Part shown: positions 16,007 through 19,034 of the stretch, piece by piece | Layout: every line of letters begins with the position of its first letter | Position numbering within the stretch: position 1 is the first letter of the stretch | NCBI GenBank assembly: GCA_900549355.1 | Contig: UROA01000015.1 | Location: forward strand, 1 to 19,034 | From: an uncultured Collinsella sp. | Lineage (GTDB): Bacteria > Actinomycetota > Coriobacteriia > Coriobacteriales > Coriobacteriaceae | Direction of reading: 5' to 3' | DNA length: 19,034 bases | Notes under the pieces: generated by a model | Database searches by the model: none | What the model was told of the DNA's origin: nothing | Seen by the model: only the letters and a program-made list of their open reading frames with translations | Program-made: the position numbers and the translations under genes

Positions 16007-17446
16007 CTAGTTCTCCTCGGCCTCGGCGGCCTCCCCAGCGAGACGCTGAGCAGCTAGTTCAGGGGTGAGACCCTTGTACTCGGTCTCGCGACCCTTAGCA
16101 CTGACGACGCGGACAACCTCGCCAATAAGCAAGAGCACGATGAAGATAACGATCATCGGGACCTTATCGCCAATCTCATCGACAGAGAACGGAATCAGCG
16201 TTGCAACGATAGCCAGAATCAGCTCGATGCAGGGAATAGCCAGCATGACCTTCATCATGACGCCCTTAAACGGGAACGTAAAGATGCGCGCACGGTTAGG
16301 GTCGTTCTTACGAAGGTTGAGGAATGCCGGGAACATCGGGATGTAGGTGAGCAGCAAGAATACAACGGAGGTACCGAAGAGCATCCAGAAGACACCGTTG
16401 GAGATGGCGTCGATGGGAACGAGCTGCAGGCACAGCACCAGGGAGGCGACGATGGCGTTGACCAGGTTGGCGCCGTTGGGCATGTCGTCATCCGAGATCA
16501 TCGAGGCGAAGACCTTGGGCATGTTGCCATGCTCGGCAGCATAACGAGCAACGGAGTTGACGCCGAAGGACCAGGCAGCCATGTTGGCGAACAGGGTGAT
16601 CAGGAAGGCAATGCAGATGACCTTGAAGATCATGGAGTCGCCCACCATGGTCTGGACAGCGTAGATCATGCCGTAGTCGGGATCGATGGAATCGGCCGGC
16701 ACAGCAGCGCCGATGCCAAAGCCAGCGAACAGATAGATCACGGCGATAGACAGGCCGCCGACGATGATAGCCTTGGGGATATCGCGAGCGGGATCGGCCA
16801 TATCGTCGGTCATGGTGCAGATGACCTCGAAGCCCATGAAGTTAAAGATGATGATCGACAGGTAGCCGAGCGCGTTGGTGTTGGTGAGCTCGGGCAGGAA
16901 GGTGGCAGCGGACATGTCGTTCGCAAAACCGTTCTCCATGGCGTACCAAATGCCCAAAGCGCCGACAATAACGGCAACGGCAACCTTGATGACGGCGCCG
17001 CCGTTCAGGACCCACTCGGAGTCGGCAGCCTTGGAGCGACCCATAAGATAGACGATCCACACAAAGGCAAGGTCGATACCAATCTTGGCAATCAGATTGA
17101 ACTCGACGCCAAAGACCATGCCCAAAATGTCAGGGAACATGGTGGCCAGCGAGGCAATCCACAGCGGGTAGTTAACCCAGTAGTAGTACGAAATGCGGGC
17201 ACCCCACTTGTCGCCCAGGCCATCGCGTACCCAGTCGTAAATGCCACCCTCACCGTCATAGGTAGTGCCGAGCTCGGCAACAACCATGCCATAAGGGAGC
17301 AGGAAGGTCAGAATCAGGAAGATCCACCAGAAGAACTGCTGGTTGCCAATGGCAGCAGCAGGTGCGGCGGCCTCGCAAACGAAGACGACGCAGATGATGG
17401 TCGAGATGACCGTCAAGAAGGAAAGCTTTTTCTTTCCGTCGCTCAT
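16007..17446 (-). CDS. APC-family amino acid/polyamine antiporter, probable agmatine exchanger
   Basis: A 479-residue membrane protein of the amino acid-polyamine-organocation superfamily, glutamate/GABA-antiporter-like branch, with about twelve hydrophobic segments. Seen: an N-terminal LTVISTIICVVFV, the GGIYDWVRDGLGDKWG loop after TM2 typical of these exchangers, FNFMGFEVICTMTDDMADPARDIPKAI in the TM6-7 region, and a charged cytoplasmic C-terminus. Pairing with agmatine deiminase and a divergent regulator suggests exchange of agmatine for a product (carbamoylputrescine or putrescine), as done by AguD. Substrate is inferred from context, not from residues. AAGGAG lies before the ATG at good spacing. 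It is first in the minus-strand unit ahead of aguA. Confidence 0.88.
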   Translation of the reverse strand: MSDGKKKLSFLTVISTIICVVFVCEAAAPAAAIGNQQFFWWIFLILTFLLPYGMVVAELGTTYDGEGGIYDWVRDGLGDKWGARISYYYWVNYPLWIASLATMFPDILGMVFGVEFNLIAKIGIDLAFVWIVYLMGRSKAADSEWVLNGGAVIKVAVAVIVGALGIWYAMENGFANDMSAATFLPELTNTNALGYLSIIIFNFMGFEVICTMTDDMADPARDIPKAIIVGGLSIAVIYLFAGFGIGAAVPADSIDPDYGMIYAVQTMVGDSMIFKVICIAFLITLFANMAAWSFGVNSVARYAAEHGNMPKVFASMISDDDMPNGANLVNAIVASLVLCLQLVPIDAISNGVFWMLFGTSVVFLLLTYIPMFPAFLNLRKNDPNRARIFTFPFKGVMMKVMLAIPCIELILAIVATLIPFSVDEIGDKVPMIVIFIVLLLIGEVVRVVSAKGRETEYKGLTPELAAQRLAGEAAEAEEN

Positions 17447-17483
17447 GATGAGCTCCTTCGCTCAGTTTTGGACAAATCGAGGC

Positions 17484-17615
17484 CCTTAAGATATTAAGGC
17501 AATTGCCGGGCCTCGGTGAGCGGGCGACAGGAGACGAGCATCCGACGCCCGCAGACGCGCTTTTAGAAGCCTTGAGGCTTAGAGCTGCTCGAGAGCCTCG
17601 AGAGCGGCGCTCTCG
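17484..17615. promoter_or_regulatory. Three palindromes in the divergent regulator/exchanger spacer
   Basis: CCTTAAGATATTAAGG (17484-17499), AAGCCTTGAGGCTT (17567-17580) and CGAGAGC-GGC-GCTCTCG (17599-17615) are each perfect or near-perfect dyads within 244 bp between the divergent starts. CTCGAGAG is also repeated in tandem (17588-17604). LuxR-type proteins bind dyads as dimers, so these are candidate sites for the neighbouring regulator. The AT-rich first one lies nearest the exchanger start and contains a TAATAT on the minus strand. Confidence 0.45.
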
Positions 17616-17690
17616 CTTGCCGCCTATGCCTCGTCTCGCCGACAGTTCTTTATCTATGGCAGCGGCGTTTTTATTTGCTATGCCTTCGAG

Positions 17691-18512
17691 ATGACCGAGA
17701 TTTTCTTTTTTGAATACACGCTGCAAAACCAGAGCTTTCCAGCTAGCGACTATTACTCAATCATCATGCCCGTGATGCGGACCCTTGTGGCGACCGCTTC
17801 ACAGGCTTTTATTTGGGCCATTGCCAGGGACTTGCTCGACAAACATTCTAAAAAGCAGTTCGTTATCCCCGTCGTAACGTTTTTGCTGTGCGAGTCGCTG
17901 ACTATCGTCGCTGTCCCCTACGGCCCCATGCATCAGTGGCTCTACTACACAATGCGCCAGGTGTTCCTTATCTTTGTGGGGCTGTACATCTTTTGGACGG
18001 CTCATAAAAGTACAAAGGTCGAGTTGAAGGCACGCGTTAACAACCAACGAAAGCACCTGATTATCGGCGCCATCCTGGTCGGTTGCATCGTTGCCGAGGA
18101 TTTCTACAACATCCTTGTCGTCCCTATGAGTCTGGCACCCTCTTGGCTGCAGCTGTATCTATCCGAGCGCAACTTTAGCGAGAACGTCTTTGCGTGCTAC
18201 TTTGCGATTCTGCTGATTATCTACTCCTACCACGTGCTTTCAATCCGCATGCAGGAGGCGCCCGAGGAAAAGAACGTCAGCGATCTTGATCGACACATCG
18301 AAGAGCAGATGCCCTTCTATCGCAACGCCTATAGGCTCTCCAACCGCGAGGCCGAGGTTTTGCGTCTGGTTGTGTTGGGCAAGTCGAACCAAGAGATTGC
18401 TGACGAGCTATTCCTTGCTGTGGGCACCGTCAAGACCCACATCCACAACATCCTGGTCAAAACCGAGCAGCAAAACCGCACCACGCTCATCCTCCACTTT
18501 TGGAAAGGATGA
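17691..18512 (+). CDS. Membrane-bound LuxR-family regulator, AguR-like
   Basis: A 273-residue protein with about five hydrophobic segments (near 28-48, 57-75, 85-104, 123-144, 164-184) and a cytoplasmic C-terminal LuxR/FixJ-type DNA-binding domain. That domain runs from LSNREAEVLRLVVLGKSNQE through the recognition helix LAVGTVKTHIHNIL. No receiver domain is present, so it probably senses a ligand in or across the membrane. It is divergent from the agmatine exchanger and deiminase genes. In Enterococcus faecalis the agmatine deiminase operon is controlled by AguR, also a transmembrane LuxR-type protein, which supports the same role here. The ATG at 17691 has no good ribosome-binding site. The same frame upstream (from 17640) encodes a hydrophobic stretch FFIYGSGVFICYAFE without a usual start codon, so the true N-terminus may be longer. 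Confidence 0.85.
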   Translation: MTEIFFFEYTLQNQSFPASDYYSIIMPVMRTLVATASQAFIWAIARDLLDKHSKKQFVIPVVTFLLCESLTIVAVPYGPMHQWLYYTMRQVFLIFVGLYIFWTAHKSTKVELKARVNNQRKHLIIGAILVGCIVAEDFYNILVVPMSLAPSWLQLYLSERNFSENVFACYFAILLIIYSYHVLSIRMQEAPEEKNVSDLDRHIEEQMPFYRNAYRLSNREAEVLRLVVLGKSNQEIADELFLAVGTVKTHIHNILVKTEQQNRTTLILHFWKG

Positions 18513-18513
18513 A

Positions 18514-18661
18514 GTTGCGCGGTTTTACCAAACCGCGCAACGGCTCGACGCTACAAGCGCCCCTAAGCGGCAATCTGACGTTCAATCGTCGGTCGCGTAC
18601 CCAAAGTACGCTTCCCTCCTCTTTAACGTCACCTTGCTCGCCTAGGGGCGCTTTCGCTGAC
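18514..18661 (+). repeat. Structured intergenic element, copy B
   Basis: It begins two bases after the LuxR-type gene's stop. P1: GTTGCGCGGTTT (18514-18525), loop TACC, AAACCGCGCAAC (18530-18541). Linker GGCTCGACGCTACA. P2: AGCGCCCCTA (18556-18565) with TAGGGGCGCT (18643-18652). Inside: CGGCAATC, P3 GACGTT (18577-18582) with AACGTC (18625-18630), P4 GCGTAC (18595-18600) with GTACGC (18606-18611), then CACCTTGCTCGC. Tail TTTCGCTGAC (18652-18661). Stem sequences differ from copy A while linkers and tail are kept. No long T run follows, so it is not a standard terminator. Confidence 0.8.
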
Positions 18662-18697
18662 TTATGCTCAACCTACGATAATTCCGAGCTGAACGAG

Positions 18698-19034
18698 TTA
18701 CTCGCTGTAGCGGGTGGCAATGGCGGCTCGCACCATGCCGGTGCTCATGAGGTAGGTCACCAGGAAGTAGCCACCGTATGCTGCCAGGAAGATTGCACAG
18801 GTGAGGCCAACGGTGCCGCCGATGCTCATATTTCCGAAAATGCTCACCAGCTCAATGATCACCTTAAGTGCCACAAAGGAGTGCGCCAGGCCCACTGCCA
18901 GCGGGAACAGGAAGAATACCGCCTGCTGCGCCATCACCGAATGGCGAATCTGGCGGTCGTCGCAGCCGATCTGTGCCAGCACACGATAGCTGCGGCTGGC
19001 CTCGGCCCCCCTGGGGGGTTCCTGTATTCCAGTA
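18698..19034 (-). CDS. FtsX/BceB-type ABC transporter permease, C-terminal part (runs off the window)
   Basis: The last 112 or so residues of a permease; the 5' part lies beyond the right edge. Visible: SRSYRVLAQIGCDDRQIRHSV, the basic cytoplasmic helix that in BceB/YtrF-like FtsX permeases precedes the last membrane bundle. Then come three hydrophobic segments (FFLFPLAVGLAHSFVALKVI, GGTVGLTCAIFLAAYGGYFLV and the region between) and the family-typical ending YLMSTGMVRAAI. Permeases of this type work with a separate ATPase, often in antimicrobial-peptide sensing or resistance; which substrate applies here is unknown. It is convergent with the LuxR-type gene, with the structured repeat between them. 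Confidence 0.8.
   Translation of the reverse strand, partial: TGIQEPPRGAEASRSYRVLAQIGCDDRQIRHSVMAQQAVFFLFPLAVGLAHSFVALKVIIELVSIFGNMSIGGTVGLTCAIFLAAYGGYFLVTYLMSTGMVRAAIATRYSE

Noticed and set aside
15990..16015. tRNA-like end (GGTTGGAACCCC) on the plus strand
   Set aside because: No cloverleaf can be built around it, and the sequence reads better as a short hairpin at the end of the exchanger gene.
17503..17694. 63-residue plus-strand frame ending in an ATGA overlap with the LuxR-type gene
   Set aside because: It is Arg/Ala-rich, lies over the divergent promoter region with palindromes, and has no ribosome-binding site. The overlap is probably chance.

Overview
The window looks like chromosome of a gut actinobacterium of the class Coriobacteriia, most likely Collinsella. 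This is inferred from gene content, the high-GC coding style and the kinds of intergenic repeat present; no marker gene is in the window. Nearly every base is explained by twelve complete genes, one gene cut by the right edge, and unusually structured intergenic DNA. I see no rRNA, tRNA, CRISPR array, transposase or phage gene.

Layout. (1) 71-4524, minus strand: a probable riboflavin-uptake operon. A promoter and an FMN riboswitch precede ribU (ECF S component). A single-chain double ATPase (EcfA-EcfA'), EcfT, and two tandem FMN-binding split-barrel (pyridoxamine-phosphate-oxidase-like) genes follow. All junctions overlap or are 43 nt or shorter. (2) 4525-4967: a gene-free stretch with palindromes and a repeated block. 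(3) 4961-7349, minus strand: pyruvate formate-lyase split into two genes. A 683-residue catalytic part carries the Cys-Cys pair, and a separate 83-residue protein carries the glycyl-radical loop. (4) 7350-7898: pflB upstream DNA, then a 104-bp inverted-repeat element. (5) 7899-12637, plus strand: a MarR regulator translationally coupled to two half-ABC exporters that form an asymmetric heterodimer, closed by a strong terminator. (6) 12693-12931: a 239-bp element with 38-bp terminal inverted repeats. (7) 13067-14181, plus strand: promoter and class I DAHP synthase, first step of the shikimate pathway. (8) 14183-14502: two structured intergenic elements. (9) 14517-17446, minus strand: agmatine deiminase and an APC-family exchanger, divergent from a membrane-bound LuxR-type regulator at 17691-18512. 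This makes a compact agmatine-use locus. (10) 18514-18661: a second copy of the structured element. The end of an FtsX/BceB-type ABC permease runs off the right edge.

The most unusual signal is the pair of about 148-nt elements at 14183-14330 and 18514-18661. They keep the same architecture (a 12-bp hairpin with a TACC loop, a linker, then a long stem enclosing nested hairpins) and the same unpaired sequences, while the stem sequences change in a compensatory way. An inner module of the second copy recurs in inverted orientation at 14419-14502. This looks like a family of structured intergenic RNA or DNA elements placed directly after stop codons. The split pyruvate formate-lyase and the FMN-controlled operon that joins flavin uptake to flavin-binding proteins are the next most notable points.
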